Shown here in pieces: positions 31,532 through 46,762 of a DNA stretch of 64,000 nucleotides. Source of the stretch: Rossellomorea aquimaris. Lineage in GTDB: Bacteria > Bacillota > Bacilli > Bacillales > Bacillaceae_B. The notes below the pieces were generated by a model. It was not told the DNA's origin, searched no databases, and saw nothing but the letters and a program-made list of their open reading frames with translations. The position numbers and the translations under genes were made by a program. The stretch lies in contig NZ_JAIVAR010000010.1 of the NCBI RefSeq assembly GCF_020171925.1, positions 1 to 64,000 on the forward strand, in the 5' to 3' direction. Each line of letters starts with the position of its first letter. Positions within the stretch are counted from its first letter, which is position 1.

Positions 31532-31696
31532 AACACATTCTCCAACCCAAACTACAGGCCATGCAATCCCCCATCACCGCCAAACCTTCCGAAAAAACTC
31601 AATCGAACATACAGCGTCTCGCTCATTAGCTAAAAACAGACAAGCCTACACTACACCAGCATAATGCTTAACCGAAAAACTCAGAGGCACCAATAC
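31532..31696. other. AC-rich stretch next to the 20-bp array
   Basis: The plus strand here is rich in A and C and poor in G, the reverse of the composition on the other side of the array (30830-31050). I see no gene. Confidence 0.5.
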
Positions 31697-31737
31697 ATAA
31701 AAAAACAGGCGGACAAGATGTCCACCTGTTTTTTGAA
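31697..31737 (-). terminator. Terminator of the str operon after tuf
   Basis: On the minus strand AAAAAACAGG-GGAC pairs with GTCC-CCTGTTTTTT, a near-perfect stem followed by seven T. It lies 10 bases after the tuf stop. Confidence 0.92.
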
Positions 31738-31746
31738 TAATCGAGA

Positions 31747-32937
31747 TTATTCTTGGATAGTTGCAACTACTCCAGCACCTACAGTACGTCCACCCTCACG
31801 GATAGAGAACTTAGTACCTTCTTCGATTGCGATTGGAGCGATAAGCTCAACAGTCATTTCGATGTTATCGCCAGGCATAACCATTTCTACACCTTCAGGA
31901 AGGTTACAGATACCAGTTACGTCAGTTGTACGGAAGTAGAACTGAGGGCGGTAGTTAGTGAAGAATGGAGTGTGACGTCCACCTTCTTCTTTAGAAAGAA
32001 CATAAACTTCTGCTTTGAACTTTGTGTGTGGAGTGATTGTACCTGGTTTAGCAAGTACTTGACCACGTTGGATATCGTCACGGGATACACCACGAAGTAG
32101 CGCACCGATGTTGTCTCCAGCTTCAGCATAGTCAAGAAGCTTACGGAACATTTCTACACCTGTAACAGTAGTCTTTTTAGACTCTTCGTTGATACCGATG
32201 ATTTCGATTTCGTCACCGACTTTAACTTGTCCACGCTCAACACGTCCAGTAGCAACTGTACCACGACCAGTGATTGAGAATACGTCCTCAACTGGCATCA
32301 TGAATGGCTTTTCAGTGTCACGCTCTGGAGTTGGGATGTAGCTATCTACAGCTTCCATAAGTTCGAAGATTTTCGCTTCCCACTCAGGATCTCCTTCTAG
32401 AGCTTTAAGAGCAGAACCTTTGATTACTGGTACGTCATCACCAGGGAAATCGTACTCAGAAAGAAGGTCACGTACTTCCATTTCTACTAGTTCAAGTAGC
32501 TCTTCGTCGTCTACCATGTCACATTTGTTCATGAATACAACTAGGTAAGGTACACCTACTTGACGAGAAAGAAGGATGTGCTCACGAGTTTGTGGCATTG
32601 GACCATCAGCAGCAGATACTACTAGGATTCCACCGTCCATTTGCGCAGCACCAGTGATCATGTTTTTAACATAGTCAGCGTGTCCTGGGCAGTCAACGTG
32701 TGCATAGTGACGAGTGTCAGTTTCGTACTCAACGTGTGCAGTAGAGATTGTGATTCCACGCTCTCTTTCTTCTGGAGCACCATCGATTTGGTCATAAGCC
32801 ATTGCAGTTCCACGACCATACTTCTTGTGAAGTGTAGTTGTGATTGCAGCTGTTAGAGTTGTTTTACCGTGGTCAACGTGACCGATTGTACCGATATTCG
32901 CATGTTGCTTGGAACGATCAAATTTTTCCTTACCCAT
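31747..32937 (-). CDS. tuf: Elongation factor Tu
   Basis: A 396-aa GTPase that delivers aminoacyl-tRNA to the ribosome. G1 is GHVDHGKT (19-26), followed by DCPGHADY (G3), NKCDM (G4) and the two beta-barrel domains; the end is [11 protein letters not shown]. The start at 32937 gives [16 protein letters not shown]; an upstream frame start at 33009 adds unrelated residues. It lies 130 bases after fusA and is last in the str operon, closed by a strong terminator. Internal promoters in that gap are possible but none is convincing. Confidence 0.98.
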   Translation of the reverse strand: MGKEKFDRSKQHANIGTIGHVDHGKTTLTAAITTTLHKKYGRGTAMAYDQIDGAPEERERGITISTAHVEYETDTRHYAHVDCPGHADYVKNMITGAAQMDGGILVVSAADGPMPQTREHILLSRQVGVPYLVVFMNKCDMVDDEELLELVEMEVRDLLSEYDFPGDDVPVIKGSALKALEGDPEWEAKIFELMEAVDSYIPTPERDTEKPFMMPVEDVFSITGRGTVATGRVERGQVKVGDEIEIIGINEESKKTTVTGVEMFRKLLDYAEAGDNIGALLRGVSRDDIQRGQVLAKPGTITPHTKFKAEVYVLSKEEGGRHTPFFTNYRPQFYFRTTDVTGICNLPEGVEMVMPGDNIEMTVELIAPIAIEEGTKFSIREGGRTVGAGVVATIQE

Positions 32938-33067
32938 TTGAAAATCCTCCTTTGAATTTAAAAGAAATAAGTATATTGTTAGGTTATTTTCAGAAGCGGA
33001 TTGCTCCACTCCTGAAAATGTTCAAGCTTACAATAGTAGTTATACTTTATAAGGATGAATAAATCAA

Positions 33068-35146
33068 TTATTCACCTTTATTTTTTTTGATGATTTCTTC
33101 AGAAATCGACTTAGGTACTTCTTCGTAGTGGTCGAAGTGCATGGAGTACGTTCCACGTCCTTGTGTGTTAGAACGAAGAGACGTTGCATATCCAAACATT
33201 TCTGATAGAGGTACGAACGCTTTAACGACTTGAGCGTTACCGCGTGCTTCCATACCTTCTACGCGTCCACGACGGGAAGTTACGTCACCCATGATATCTC
33301 CAAGGTATTCCTCAGGGATAACAACCTCTACCTTCATCATTGGCTCAAGGATTACCGGCTTACATTTAGAAGCAGCATTCTTAAGTGCCATTGAAGCAGC
33401 GATCTTAAACGCCATTTCAGAGGAGTCAACATCATGGTATGAACCATCGAATAATTTTGCTTTAACATCAACAAGTGGGAATCCTGCTAATACACCATTA
33501 TCTAGTGCATCTTCAAGACCAGCTTGTACTGCAGGGATGTATTCACGAGGAACAACCCCACCGACGATTGCGTTTTCGAATTCGAAACCTTTACCTTCTT
33601 CGTTTGGAGCGAACTCGATCCAAACGTGTCCGAATTGTCCACGTCCACCAGATTGACGAGCAAATTTACCTTCAACTCTTGCCGTGTCACGGAATGTTTC
33701 ACGGTAAGATACTTGAGGAGCACCAACGTTAGCTTCTACTTTGAATTCACGTTTCATACGGTCAACGATGATATCTAAGTGAAGCTCACCCATACCCGCG
33801 ATGATAACCTGTCCAGTTTCCTGGTCAGTGTGAGCGCGGAATGTAGGATCTTCCTCTTGAAGTTTTTGAAGCGCTGTAGTCATCTTATCTTGGTCGGCCT
33901 TAGACTTAGGCTCAACAGATAGTGAGATAACTGGCTCTGGGAACACCATTGATTCAAGAATAACAAGATTCTTTTCATCACATAGAGTATCACCAGTACC
34001 TGTGTCTTTAAGACCAACTGCCGCTGCGATATCTCCAGCATAAACGCTAGAGATCTCTTCACGGGAGTTCGCGTGCATTTGTAGGATACGTCCTACACGC
34101 TCACGCTTGCCTTTTGAAGAGTTTCTTACGTATGAACCTGACTCTAAGATACCAGAGTACACACGGAAGAATGTCAACTTACCAACATAAGGGTCAGTTG
34201 CAACTTTGAACGCTAATGCAGAGAATGGCGCGTCGTCTGAAGATGGACGAGTTACTTCTTCTTCTGTATCAGGAACAAAACCTTTGATATCTTCAACATC
34301 TGTTGGTGCTGGAAGATAATCAATAACAGAGTCAATTAGTAATTGAACACCTTTGTTTTTGAAAGCAGATCCACAAACTACTGGGTAGAACTCAACAGTT
34401 AGTGTAGCCGCACGGATTGCAGCTTTGATCTCTTCATTAGAAAGCTCTTCACCTTCTAGGTATTTCATCATTAACTCTTCATCAAGTTCAGAAACCGCTT
34501 CGATTAGTTTTCCACGGTATTCCTCAGCTTGATCTTTGTACTCATCAGGGATGTCACGAGCTTCAGCACGAGTTCCAAGATCATCTTCATAGTAGTAAGC
34601 TTTCATTTCTACTAGGTCGATGATACCTTCGAACTCATCTTCAGCACCGATAGGAAGCTGAATTGGGTGTGCATTTGCTTGTAAACGCTCATGAAGAGTT
34701 TTTACAGAGTAAAGGAAGTCAGCACCGATTTTGTCCATTTTGTTAACGAACACTACACGAGGAACCCCGTATGTTGTAGCTTGGCGCCAAACTGTTTCTG
34801 TTTGAGGCTCAACACCAGATTGAGCATCAAGCACTGCTACCGCACCATCAAGTACACGAAGTGAACGTTCAACTTCAACAGTGAAGTCTACGTGTCCTGG
34901 TGTATCGATGATGTTGATACGATGGCCTTTCCATTGAGCTGTTGTCGCAGCAGATGTGATCGTGATTCCACGCTCTTGCTCCTGCTCCATCCAGTCCATT
35001 TGAGAAGCACCTTCGTGAGTTTCTCCAATCTTATGGATACGACCAGTATAGAATAGGATACGCTCAGTTGCAGTTGTTTTACCGGCATCGATGTGAGCCA
35101 TGATACCGATATTACGAGTGTTTTCTAAGGAGAACTCTCTTGGCAT
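33068..35146 (-). CDS. fusA: Elongation factor G
   Basis: A 692-aa translocation GTPase. G1 AHIDAGKT is at 17-24, DTPGHVDF (G3) near residue 82 and NKMDK (G4) near 136, followed by domains II-V; domain IV carries [13 protein letters not shown]. It removes tRNAs and mRNA through the ribosome and, with RRF, recycles it. Length and sequence are typical of the primary bacterial EF-G. Confidence 0.98.
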   Translation of the reverse strand: MPREFSLENTRNIGIMAHIDAGKTTATERILFYTGRIHKIGETHEGASQMDWMEQEQERGITITSAATTAQWKGHRINIIDTPGHVDFTVEVERSLRVLDGAVAVLDAQSGVEPQTETVWRQATTYGVPRVVFVNKMDKIGADFLYSVKTLHERLQANAHPIQLPIGAEDEFEGIIDLVEMKAYYYEDDLGTRAEARDIPDEYKDQAEEYRGKLIEAVSELDEELMMKYLEGEELSNEEIKAAIRAATLTVEFYPVVCGSAFKNKGVQLLIDSVIDYLPAPTDVEDIKGFVPDTEEEVTRPSSDDAPFSALAFKVATDPYVGKLTFFRVYSGILESGSYVRNSSKGKRERVGRILQMHANSREEISSVYAGDIAAAVGLKDTGTGDTLCDEKNLVILESMVFPEPVISLSVEPKSKADQDKMTTALQKLQEEDPTFRAHTDQETGQVIIAGMGELHLDIIVDRMKREFKVEANVGAPQVSYRETFRDTARVEGKFARQSGGRGQFGHVWIEFAPNEEGKGFEFENAIVGGVVPREYIPAVQAGLEDALDNGVLAGFPLVDVKAKLFDGSYHDVDSSEMAFKIAASMALKNAASKCKPVILEPMMKVEVVIPEEYLGDIMGDVTSRRGRVEGMEARGNAQVVKAFVPLSEMFGYATSLRSNTQGRGTYSMHFDHYEEVPKSISEEIIKKNKGE

Positions 35147-35197
35147 GTGGTCTTTCTCCTTCCTTATATGAGTATGATTTGTTTGTTGAACAAAAGA

Positions 35198-35668
35198 TTA
35201 CCAACGATAGTGAGCAAACGCTTTGTTCGCTTCAGCCATCTTGTGTGTATCTTCACGCTTCTTAACAGAAGCACCAGTGTTGTTAGCTGCATCTAGGATT
35301 TCGTTAGCTAAACGCTCTTCCATAGTCTTCTCACCGCGAAGACGAGAGTAGTTTACTAACCAACGAAGACCTAAAGTCGTACGACGCTCAGGGCGAACCT
35401 CAACAGGTACTTGGTAGTTTGAACCACCAACACGACGAGCTTTAACTTCTAATACCGGCATGATATTTTTCAAAGCTGCATCGAATACTTCCATTGCATC
35501 TTTCCCAGAACGCTCGCTGATGATATCAAACGCAGCGTATAATTTCTTTTGAGCTTTACCTCTTTTACCGTCAATCATGATTTTGTTGATTAAACGAGTA
35601 ACTAATTTAGAATTGTACATTGGATCAGGTAAAACGTCTCTTTTTGCTACAGGACCTTTACGTGGCAT
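35198..35668 (-). CDS. rpsG: 30S ribosomal protein S7 (uS7)
   Basis: A 156-aa primary binding protein of the 16S 3' domain and mRNA exit channel; in E. coli it represses the str operon. The start at 35668 gives [20 protein letters not shown] after AAAGGAGG. It ends [10 protein letters not shown]. Between rpsL and fusA. Confidence 0.98.
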   Translation of the reverse strand: MPRKGPVAKRDVLPDPMYNSKLVTRLINKIMIDGKRGKAQKKLYAAFDIISERSGKDAMEVFDAALKNIMPVLEVKARRVGGSNYQVPVEVRPERRTTLGLRWLVNYSRLRGEKTMEERLANEILDAANNTGASVKKREDTHKMAEANKAFAHYRW

Positions 35669-35712
35669 GTGATTTCCTCCTTTCAACGAGAAATGAATTT
35701 ATTGTTGTTTTA

Positions 35713-36234
<522 letters not shown>

Positions 36235-36483
36235 TTACTGTATAATCGCAACAGCTGCCGCACCTACATCGATCCCGCACGATTTACCAAGCTTCTTCAT
36301 CGAATCCACTTTGTTAACCGGTATATCGGAATCTTTAGCGGTCTGCACCACTCTGGCTATTACCTTGGGATCAGCATCTTCCGCGATAACAACTTCCAGT
36401 ACATGACCATTCTTCAATGCTTTCACTGCTTGCTTTGTCCCTACAATAATTTCTTTCGCCTGTGATACTTTTTCATAAGACAT
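36235..36483 (-). CDS. rplGB: L7Ae-family K-turn-binding protein (YbxF, RplGB)
   Basis: An 82-aa L7Ae/L30e-type protein that binds kink-turn RNA. It begins [19 protein letters not shown] and contains the [11 protein letters not shown] segment and the [16 protein letters not shown] end. Its cellular role in Bacillus is not settled. It opens the str operon and has its own strong promoter, downstream of a terminator-like hairpin that follows rpoC. Confidence 0.95.
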   Translation of the reverse strand: MSYEKVSQAKEIIVGTKQAVKALKNGHVLEVVIAEDADPKVIARVVQTAKDSDIPVNKVDSMKKLGKSCGIDVGAAAVAIIQ

Positions 36484-36530
36484 TTCATATCCTCCAAAGT
36501 AGCAGGTTATTAATAGGAGCAACCTTGAAT

Positions 36531-36559
36531 ATATTATCATCTTAAAATTTCTATGTCAA
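36531..36559 (-). promoter_or_regulatory. Sigma-A promoter of rplGB and the str operon
   Basis: TTGACA (36554-36559), 17 bases, TAATAT (36531-36536) on the minus strand; the leader to rplGB is about 40 bases. Confidence 0.88.
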
Positions 36560-36574
36560 CATCGAAATAAAAGA

Positions 36575-36622
36575 TTTATAAAAGCTAACTCTTAGATGGC
36601 ATTCACCAAACTAAGAGTTAGC
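36575..36622 (-). terminator. Terminator after rpoC
   Basis: GCTAACTCTTAG and CTAAGAGTTAGC form a 12-bp perfect stem with a 15-base loop, then GCTTTTATAAATCTTTT. It separates rpoBC from the str operon, which then restarts from its own promoter. Confidence 0.85.
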
Positions 36623-36631
36623 CATATTTGA

Positions 36632-40231
<3,600 letters not shown>

Positions 40232-40282
40232 GGGGCCTACCTCCCTTTTAATCTACAGGCTCTAACCCTATTTGCTCTAAAT

Positions 40283-43200
40283 TTATTCTTTTGACCCTAC
40301 TGTCTCGGATTCTTGTGCATTAGATTCAGAGATATTTAGCGTGTCTGCTTGTTGTACTTCTTCTTCATCTTCCAAGTCACGCATTTCGATTTCTTCTTCC
40401 GTGCTTGAAAGGATTTTCACATCCATACCTAAACTTTGAAGCTCTTTGATCAGAACCTTGAAGGATTCCGGAACTCCCGGCTCAGGTACGTTTTCACCTT
40501 TGACGATGGCTTCGTATGTTTTCACACGGCCGACAACGTCATCGGATTTAACCGTAAGGATTTCTTGCAGTGTATATGCGGCACCATATGCTTCAAGTGC
40601 CCATACCTCCATCTCACCGAAACGCTGACCACCGAATTGGGCTTTACCTCCAAGCGGCTGTTGCGTAACAAGTGAGTAAGGACCAGTGGAACGTGCGTGA
40701 AGCTTGTCATCAACCATGTGGGCAAGTTTGATCATGTACATGATCCCCACCGATACACGGTTATCAAACGGTTCACCTGTTCTACCATCGTAAAGAACGG
40801 TCTTGGCATCGCGTGCCATGCCAGCTTCTTCGATTGTAGACCAAACATCTTCCTCGCGCGCACCATCGAATACCGGTGAAGCAACGTGGATACCGAGATA
40901 TCTAGCTGCCATACCCAAGTGAAGCTCAAGCACCTGACCGATGTTCATACGTGATGGTACCCCTAGTGGGTTAAGCATGATATCGATCGGTGTACCGTCT
41001 GGTAGATACGGCATGTCTTCTTCAGGTAAGATCTTCGAGATAACACCCTTGTTACCATGTCGACCGGCCATCTTATCCCCTTCAGAAATCTTACGTTTCT
41101 GAACGATGTAGACGCGTACCAACTGGTTGACACCTGGTGGTAACTCGTCGCCATCTTCACGGTTGAAGACTTTCACATCTAGGATGATTCCGCCGCCGCC
41201 ATGCGGTACGCGAAGGGACGTATCCCTTACTTCGCGGGCTTTCTCACCGAAGATTGCATGTAATAAGCGTTCTTCAGCAGTTAGCTCCGTTACACCTTTA
41301 GGCGTTACTTTACCGACGAGCAAGTCGCCGTCTTTCACTTCTGCACCGATGCGGATGATTCCACGTTCGTCAAGATTGCGCAGTGCATCTTCACCGACGT
41401 TTGGAATATCACGAGTGATTTCTTCAGGTCCAAGCTTTGTATCGCGGGACTCTGACTCGTATTCTTCAATATGGATTGAAGTGTATACATCGTCTTTCAC
41501 AAGACGTTCACTCATGATGATCGCATCTTCATAGTTGTAACCGTCCCAAGTCATGAAACCGACCATTACGTTACGACCTAAGGCAAGTTCACCTTTTTCC
41601 ATGGAAGGACCATCAGCAAGGATTTCACCTTTTACCACACGGTCGCCTTCACTTACGATCGGACGCTGGTTGTAACATGTACCTTGGTTAGAACGGATGA
41701 ATTTTTGCATACGATATTTATCGAGGTCACCTTTTACTTCCTGACCATCGATTTCTTTCACACGACGTACCCAAACTTGTTTCGCTTCAACCTTTTCCAC
41801 AATACCTTCATGCTTACAGATGACCGCAGCTCCTGAGTCTTTCGCTGATACGTGTTCCATACCAGTTCCGACAATCGGGGACTCTGGGTTCATAAGAGGG
41901 ACTGCTTGACGTTGCATGTTCGCTCCCATCAGGGCACGGTTGGAGTCATCGTTTTCCAAGAAAGGAATACATGCTGTCGCAGCTGATACTACTTGTTTAG
42001 GTGATACGTCCATGTAGTCAAGGCGCTCACGTTTGATGGCTGTGTTCTCACCACGGAAACGTGCGATGACTTCTTCATCAAGGAATGAACCATCGTCTCC
42101 TAGGCGCGCATTCGCCTGAGCCACTACATAGTTGTCTTCTTCGTCCGCCGTCAAGTAATCGATACGATCGGTTACTTTACCTGTATCAGGATCAACGCGA
42201 CGATAAGGTGTTTCAATGAATCCAAATTTATTCACTTTCGCAAAGGAAGAAAGTGAGTTGATCAGTCCGATGTTCGGACCCTCTGGTGTTTCGATCGGAC
42301 ACATACGACCATAGTGGGAATAGTGAACGTCACGTACTTCGAAGCCGGCACGTTCACGAGTCAGACCACCAGGCCCAAGTGCGGATAGACGACGTTTGTG
42401 CGTCAATTCCGCTAATGGATTCGTTTGGTCCATGAATTGAGAAAGCTGTGAGCTTCCGAAGAATTCTTTGATTGATGCGATAACCGGACGGATATTGATC
42501 AGCTGTTGAGGCGTGATTGTGTTGGTATCCTGGATGGACATCCTTTCACGTACAACACGCTCCATACGGGATAGACCGATACGGAACTGATTCTGAAGCA
42601 ATTCGCCAACCGAACGTAAACGACGGTTACCCAAGTGGTCGATATCGTCAGTGAATCCTACTCCATGTAATAAATTGAAGAAATAAGAGATAGAAGAAAT
42701 GATATCAGCAGGCGTGATGTATTTAACTTCTTCTTCTACATACGCATTGCTGATCACATTGATCTCGTGCTCCCCTTCTTCATTAGGAGAGTAAATCTTG
42801 ATAGATTGGAGAGTGACATCTTCCTCCAATACACCGCCGGATTGTTGGTATGACTTGAAACCGATACCCTCTTCTAAATATGGGATGATCTTATCAAGTG
42901 CACGGCGGTCAAGAACCGTACCTTTCTCTGCTAGAATCTCTCCCGTTTCCGGATCTGCTAGAGTTTCTGCTAGAGTCTGGCCGAATAATCGGTTCTTAAT
43001 GTGAAGCTTTTTATTCATCTTATAACGTCCAACGTTTGCCAAGTCATAACGCTTTGGATCAAAGAAACGTGAAACGAGTAAACTTTTAGCATTTTCTACT
43101 GTAGGAGGTTCTCCCGGACGCAGACGCTCGTAAATCTCGAGCAATGCCTTGTCGATACCTTCCGTGTTGTCTTTCTCGAGCGTGTTACGAATGTACTCAT

Positions 43201-43840
43201 TGTCACCGATCAGATCGATGATTTCTTGATCAGAGCCAAACCCAAGGGCACGTAAAAGAACCGTTACCGGCAGTTTGCGAGTTCGATCAATTCGCACATA
43301 AACAACATCTTTAGCATCTGTTTCATACTCAAGCCAAGCTCCGCGGTTTGGTATAACGGTAGCAGTAAACCCTTTCTTTCCGTTCTTATCTACTTTTCCG
43401 CTGAAGTACACACTAGGTGAACGTACAAGCTGAGAAACGATTACACGTTCAGCTCCGTTAATGACAAATGTACCTGTATCTGTCATAAGCGGGAAGTCAC
43501 CCATAAATACGTCTTGATCTTTCACTTCTCCAGTTTCCTTATTCACAAGACGGACTTTCACCCTAAGCGGCGCAGAGTAAGTTACATCTCTTTCCTTTGA
43601 TTCTTCCACCGAGTACTTTGGCTCTCCCAGACTATAATCAATAAATTCTAAAGAGAGATTACCAGTGAAGTCCTCAATCGGAGAAATGTCACGGAACATT
43701 TCTCTTAACCCCTCATCAAGAAACCATTGATACGAGGAAGTTTGAATTTCGATTAAATTCGGCAATTCTAAAACTTCACTGATACGCGCAAAACTTCTGC
43801 GTTGGCGGTGTCGTCCATACTGAACTAGTTGACCTGTCAA
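40283..43840 (-). CDS. rpoB: RNA polymerase beta subunit
   Basis: A 1185-aa subunit. The rifampicin region [17 protein letters not shown] with [13 protein letters not shown] (about residues 460-500) has the ordinary Ser, Gln, Asp, His, Arg and Ser residues, so the allele looks sensitive. The catalytic-side [13 protein letters not shown] segment is present. The TTG at 43840 is the best start: GAGGGGTGA lies five bases upstream and the product begins [16 protein letters not shown], as in B. subtilis; a GTG at 43849 overlaps the ribosome site. The C-terminal tail is acidic. Promoter sequence upstream is not clear. Confidence 0.98.
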   Translation of the reverse strand: MTGQLVQYGRHRQRRSFARISEVLELPNLIEIQTSSYQWFLDEGLREMFRDISPIEDFTGNLSLEFIDYSLGEPKYSVEESKERDVTYSAPLRVKVRLVNKETGEVKDQDVFMGDFPLMTDTGTFVINGAERVIVSQLVRSPSVYFSGKVDKNGKKGFTATVIPNRGAWLEYETDAKDVVYVRIDRTRKLPVTVLLRALGFGSDQEIIDLIGDNEYIRNTLEKDNTEGIDKALLEIYERLRPGEPPTVENAKSLLVSRFFDPKRYDLANVGRYKMNKKLHIKNRLFGQTLAETLADPETGEILAEKGTVLDRRALDKIIPYLEEGIGFKSYQQSGGVLEEDVTLQSIKIYSPNEEGEHEINVISNAYVEEEVKYITPADIISSISYFFNLLHGVGFTDDIDHLGNRRLRSVGELLQNQFRIGLSRMERVVRERMSIQDTNTITPQQLINIRPVIASIKEFFGSSQLSQFMDQTNPLAELTHKRRLSALGPGGLTRERAGFEVRDVHYSHYGRMCPIETPEGPNIGLINSLSSFAKVNKFGFIETPYRRVDPDTGKVTDRIDYLTADEEDNYVVAQANARLGDDGSFLDEEVIARFRGENTAIKRERLDYMDVSPKQVVSAATACIPFLENDDSNRALMGANMQRQAVPLMNPESPIVGTGMEHVSAKDSGAAVICKHEGIVEKVEAKQVWVRRVKEIDGQEVKGDLDKYRMQKFIRSNQGTCYNQRPIVSEGDRVVKGEILADGPSMEKGELALGRNVMVGFMTWDGYNYEDAIIMSERLVKDDVYTSIHIEEYESESRDTKLGPEEITRDIPNVGEDALRNLDERGIIRIGAEVKDGDLLVGKVTPKGVTELTAEERLLHAIFGEKAREVRDTSLRVPHGGGGIILDVKVFNREDGDELPPGVNQLVRVYIVQKRKISEGDKMAGRHGNKGVISKILPEEDMPYLPDGTPIDIMLNPLGVPSRMNIGQVLELHLGMAARYLGIHVASPVFDGAREEDVWSTIEEAGMARDAKTVLYDGRTGEPFDNRVSVGIMYMIKLAHMVDDKLHARSTGPYSLVTQQPLGGKAQFGGQRFGEMEVWALEAYGAAYTLQEILTVKSDDVVGRVKTYEAIVKGENVPEPGVPESFKVLIKELQSLGMDVKILSSTEEEIEMRDLEDEEEVQQADTLNISESNAQESETVGSKE

Positions 43841-43995
43841 CTGATTCACCCCTCAAATCAAGCGTTTTGGTTGTGTCTATATGTCTATAGTAGAGTTTAC
43901 CACTCTACACAAGACAAAAAGAAAAAGGGTTTTAATGATAAAACCTCATTTTCATATGACGAACTATTATTTTATAATCTTTTCCAATTTATCCA

Positions 43996-44009
43996 ATATG
44001 TATACATAT
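43996..44009. promoter_or_regulatory. 14-bp palindrome upstream of rpoB
   Basis: ATATGTATACATAT is a perfect inverted repeat, flanked by TCC and GGA, in the 240-base gap between the methyltransferase gene and rpoB. It could be an operator or just A/T-rich symmetry. No regulator is implied by the sequence. Confidence 0.35.
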
Positions 44010-44081
44010 GGACACAATACCGGAAAATAATATTTTTGCATTTTATAATGTTATCATAGCCCCATAGCTACGTCAACGGAT

Positions 44082-44681
44082 TTATTTTATCGATTTCAGG
44101 ATGTAGTAGCCTTTTTTCTTCGCAACGACTTCCACATTTGAAAACAATTCTTCCATTTTATCCATGGCGGATGGAGCGCCTTGTTTCTTTTGGATAACGA
44201 CCCATAGTTCACCATTTTCAGCCAAGTGGTCATAGCTCCCAGATAGGATGGAGTGGACAATTTCCTTACCCGCCCTGATCGGAGGGTTCGTCAAGATTGC
44301 CGCAAAACTCTTTTCGCTTACATTTGCGTAGCGATCGCTTTGATAAATACGAACATTATCAATCCGATTCACCTTTGCGTTTTCACCCGCAAGGTCAAGC
44401 GCCCTTTCGTTCACATCGATCATATGGATCGTCCGATCTTTAAAATCTTTCGCCAAAGACAGGCCGATCGGGCCATAACCACATCCGACATCCAATATGC
44501 TACCTTCTGTTTGTGGCAACTCGAACGTTTCAATCAATGTCCTCGAACCGAAATCCACTTCCCTTTTCGAAAAGACACCCTGGTCCGTTTTGAACTGAAG
44601 GGAATGCCCGCGCAATTCAAATCGGATCGTCTGAGGATTACTCTCCACTTCCGGCTTGCTGGAATAATAGTGATTAGTCAT
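44082..44681 (-). CDS. Class I SAM-dependent methyltransferase, RsmC-like (YbxB)
   Basis: A 199-aa methyltransferase. Motif I ILDVGCGYGPIGLSLAK (about residue 62) binds SAM and the catalytic-type NPPIRAG (about residue 130) is the NPP(F/Y)-like motif of N-methyltransferases acting on guanine or adenine. It resembles the C-terminal half of RsmC and B. subtilis YbxB; the target, presumably rRNA, is not known. It lies between rplL and rpoB as in B. subtilis and follows the rplL terminator. Confidence 0.88.
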   Translation of the reverse strand: MTNHYYSSKPEVESNPQTIRFELRGHSLQFKTDQGVFSKREVDFGSRTLIETFELPQTEGSILDVGCGYGPIGLSLAKDFKDRTIHMIDVNERALDLAGENAKVNRIDNVRIYQSDRYANVSEKSFAAILTNPPIRAGKEIVHSILSGSYDHLAENGELWVVIQKKQGAPSAMDKMEELFSNVEVVAKKKGYYILKSIK

Positions 44682-44729
44682 TATTACACCTCCATCTTTT
44701 ACATGGCTTAAAAGCTATAACCAAAAGAA

Positions 44730-44759
44730 GAAAAAAGCCCGCTTATAAAGCGAGCTTTT
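44730..44759 (-). terminator. Terminator after rplL
   Basis: AAAAGCTCGCTT pairs with AAGCGGGCTTTT (one mismatch) around a short loop, then a T run, 15 bases beyond the rplL stop. Some read-through could serve the methyltransferase gene. Confidence 0.88.
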
Positions 44760-44773
44760 CTTCTATGCAATTA

Positions 44774-45133
44774 TTACTTAACTTCTACGCCAGCTCCAAC
44801 TTCTTCAAGTTTAGCTTTAAGTTCTTCAGCTTCCTCTTTAGAAACGCCTTCTTTAAGTGGTTTTGGAGTGTTGTCAACAAGTTCTTTCGCTTCTTTAAGG
44901 CCAAGACCTGTGATTTCGCGAACAACTTTGATAACTTTGATCTTTTGAGAACCAGCGCTCTCAAGAACAACGTCAAATTCAGTTTTTTCAGCAGCAGCTT
45001 CTGCTCCGCCACCAGCTACAGCTACAGGTGCAGCAGCAGTTACTCCGAATTCTTCTTCGATAGCTTTTACTAGATCGTTCAATTCAAGAACGGACATTTC
45101 TTTAATCGCATCAATGATTTGCTCTTTACTCAT
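44774..45133 (-). CDS. rplL: 50S ribosomal protein L7/L12 (bL12)
   Basis: A 119-aa stalk protein. The N-terminal domain (about 1-30) dimerises and binds L10, an Ala/Gly-rich hinge ([18 protein letters not shown]) follows, and the C-terminal domain recruits translational GTPases ([19 protein letters not shown]). 61 bases after rplJ. Confidence 0.98.
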   Translation of the reverse strand: MSKEQIIDAIKEMSVLELNDLVKAIEEEFGVTAAAPVAVAGGGAEAAAEKTEFDVVLESAGSQKIKVIKVVREITGLGLKEAKELVDNTPKPLKEGVSKEEAEELKAKLEEVGAGVEVK

Positions 45134-45194
45134 TTTATATTTCCTCCTTAGTATGTTGGTTCATTAAAATTTAAATTAAGCGACTCTGTTTAAC

Positions 45195-45695
45195 TTACGC
45201 GCCTTGTTCTTCTTTTTGGTCTGCAACGGCTTTTGTAGCCAATGCGAAGTTGCGCATTGGAGCTTGAAGCACGCTGAGTAGCATAGAAAGAAGTCCTTCG
45301 CGGCTTGGAAGTTCAGCGATAGCTTTAACATCTTCAACAGATGTGATTGTTCCTTCGATAACACCAGCTTTGATTTCAAGTGCTTCGTGTTCTTTAGCGA
45401 AGTTATTAAGGATCTTGGCAGGAGCTACAACTTCTTCTGAACTGAACGCGATTGCGTTTGGACCAGTTAAGAATTCGTTCAACCCTTCAAGACCAGCTTC
45501 CTCAGCAGCACGACGAGTCATAGTGTTTTTGTACACTTTGAAGTCGATGCCAGCTTCACGAAGTTGTTTACGAAGCTCAGTTACTTCAGAAACATCTAGG
45601 CCACGGTAATCTACAATGATTGTAGATACACTGTTCTTTAGCTTGTCAGAGATTTCTCCAACGATGTGTTGCTTTTGTTCTAGAATGCTGCTCAT
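45195..45695 (-). CDS. rplJ: 50S ribosomal protein L10 (uL10)
   Basis: A 166-aa stalk base protein that binds 23S rRNA and L12 dimers. Start choice: two adjacent ATGs follow GGAGGTGTA; the second (45695) gives [15 protein letters not shown] and normal spacing, as in B. subtilis. The motif [22 protein letters not shown] is diagnostic. Its leader carries the L10-responsive terminator. Confidence 0.97.
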   Translation of the reverse strand: MSSILEQKQHIVGEISDKLKNSVSTIIVDYRGLDVSEVTELRKQLREAGIDFKVYKNTMTRRAAEEAGLEGLNEFLTGPNAIAFSSEEVVAPAKILNNFAKEHEALEIKAGVIEGTITSVEDVKAIAELPSREGLLSMLLSVLQAPMRNFALATKAVADQKEEQGA

Positions 45696-45743
45696 CATTA
45701 CACCTCCTGTAGATTTACTGATGAACATTTATACCGTCATCCA

Positions 45744-45889
45744 ATAAAAAATGCCCTTATATCAAGGTAGACATAAGGGCATCGCTAATACGCTCTTCAC
45801 GTATTTTTATCGCAATTACCTCGGCAGGGAATTAAGCTCCGGGGAGCACCTGCTGTCTACGGTACAAATGTATTCGTTTATTAACAACA
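45744..45889 (-). ncRNA. L10 ribosomal protein leader with terminator
   Basis: The leader contains GTAGACAGCAGGTGCTCCCCGG-type and CCTGCCGAGGTAATT elements that form the kink-turn L10-binding fold, then a terminator (ATGCCCTTAT 45751-45760 with ATAAGGGCAT 45773-45782) before a T run. Excess L10-L12 complex should bind the leader and favour termination. This is a known class of ribosomal protein leaders in Bacillus. Confidence 0.88.
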
Positions 45890-45895
45890 GAACTA

Positions 45896-45924
45896 ATTAT
45901 AATGATTAGTCCCTAGTAAGTCAA
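45896..45924 (-). promoter_or_regulatory. Sigma-A promoter of rplJ-rplL
   Basis: TTGACT (45919-45924), 17 bases, TATAAT (45896-45901) on the minus strand, immediately after the rplA stop and upstream of the L10 leader. Confidence 0.88.
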
Positions 45925-45931
45925 TACCAAA

Positions 45932-46633
45932 TTATGCCTTAACAGCGAAAGTTGAAGGATCAACTTTGACACCAGGACCCATAGTAGAAGTAACAGCGAT
46001 GTTCTTCATGTAAGTTCCTTTAGCTGCAGAAGGTTTAGCTTTAAGCATTGTATCGTACATAGTTGTTAAGTTATCAACTAATTTTTCGTTGTCGAAAGAG
46101 ATCTTTCCAACAGGTACGTGTACGTTACCAGCTTTGTCAGCACGGTATTCTACTTTACCAGCTTTGATTTCGTTAACAGCTTTTTCAACGTCGAACGTTA
46201 CTGTTCCAGTTTTAGGGTTTGGCATTAAGCCTTTAGGTCCCAATACGCGACCAAGCTTACCAACTTCACCCATCATGTCCGGAGTCGCAACGATTACGTC
46301 GAACTCGAACCAACCTTGGTTGATTTTGTTGATAAGGTCTGCATCACCAACGAAGTCAGCGCCAGCAGCTTCTGCTTCTTTCGCCTTTTCGCCTTTAGCG
46401 AATACAAGAACTTTTTGAGTTTTACCAGTACCGTGTGGTAATACAACCGCACCACGGATTTGCTGGTCGTTCTTACGAGTATCTACACCTAAGCGGAACG
46501 CTACTTCTACAGTTGCGTCGAACTTAGCGATGTTTGTTTTCTTTACTAATTCGATTGCTTCTTCCACTGAATAAGCTGTAGTACGATCTACAAGCTTTTG
46601 AGCTTCAAGAAACTTTTTACCTTTTTTAGCCAT
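45932..46633 (-). CDS. rplA: 50S ribosomal protein L1 (uL1)
   Basis: A 233-aa protein that forms the mobile L1 stalk and releases E-site tRNA. The domain with [19 protein letters not shown] (about residues 60-80) is inserted between the halves of the first domain. It can repress its own operon in several bacteria. It is separated from rplK by 129 bases that contain a strong hairpin (46687-46727). Confidence 0.97.
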   Translation of the reverse strand: MAKKGKKFLEAQKLVDRTTAYSVEEAIELVKKTNIAKFDATVEVAFRLGVDTRKNDQQIRGAVVLPHGTGKTQKVLVFAKGEKAKEAEAAGADFVGDADLINKINQGWFEFDVIVATPDMMGEVGKLGRVLGPKGLMPNPKTGTVTFDVEKAVNEIKAGKVEYRADKAGNVHVPVGKISFDNEKLVDNLTTMYDTMLKAKPSAAKGTYMKNIAVTSTMGPGVKVDPSTFAVKA

Positions 46634-46686
46634 TATTAATATTTCCTCCTCGATGTGGTTTTAGCGGAATAACCTCCCACGAAATA

Positions 46687-46727
46687 AGGTTGCGAGAGTG
46701 AAACAGTACATTTCATCATCGCAACCT
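46687..46727 (-). promoter_or_regulatory. Stem-loop between rplK and rplA
   Basis: GGTTGCGA and TCGCAACC (9-bp stem with the flanking base) enclose a second TGAAA/TTTCA stem. No T run follows, so it is not an intrinsic terminator. It may be an L1-binding or RNA-processing site; the sequence does not decide this. Confidence 0.5.
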
Positions 46728-46762
46728 CGTTCAACAGGAACATTCAAATGAGCGAAGCTGGA

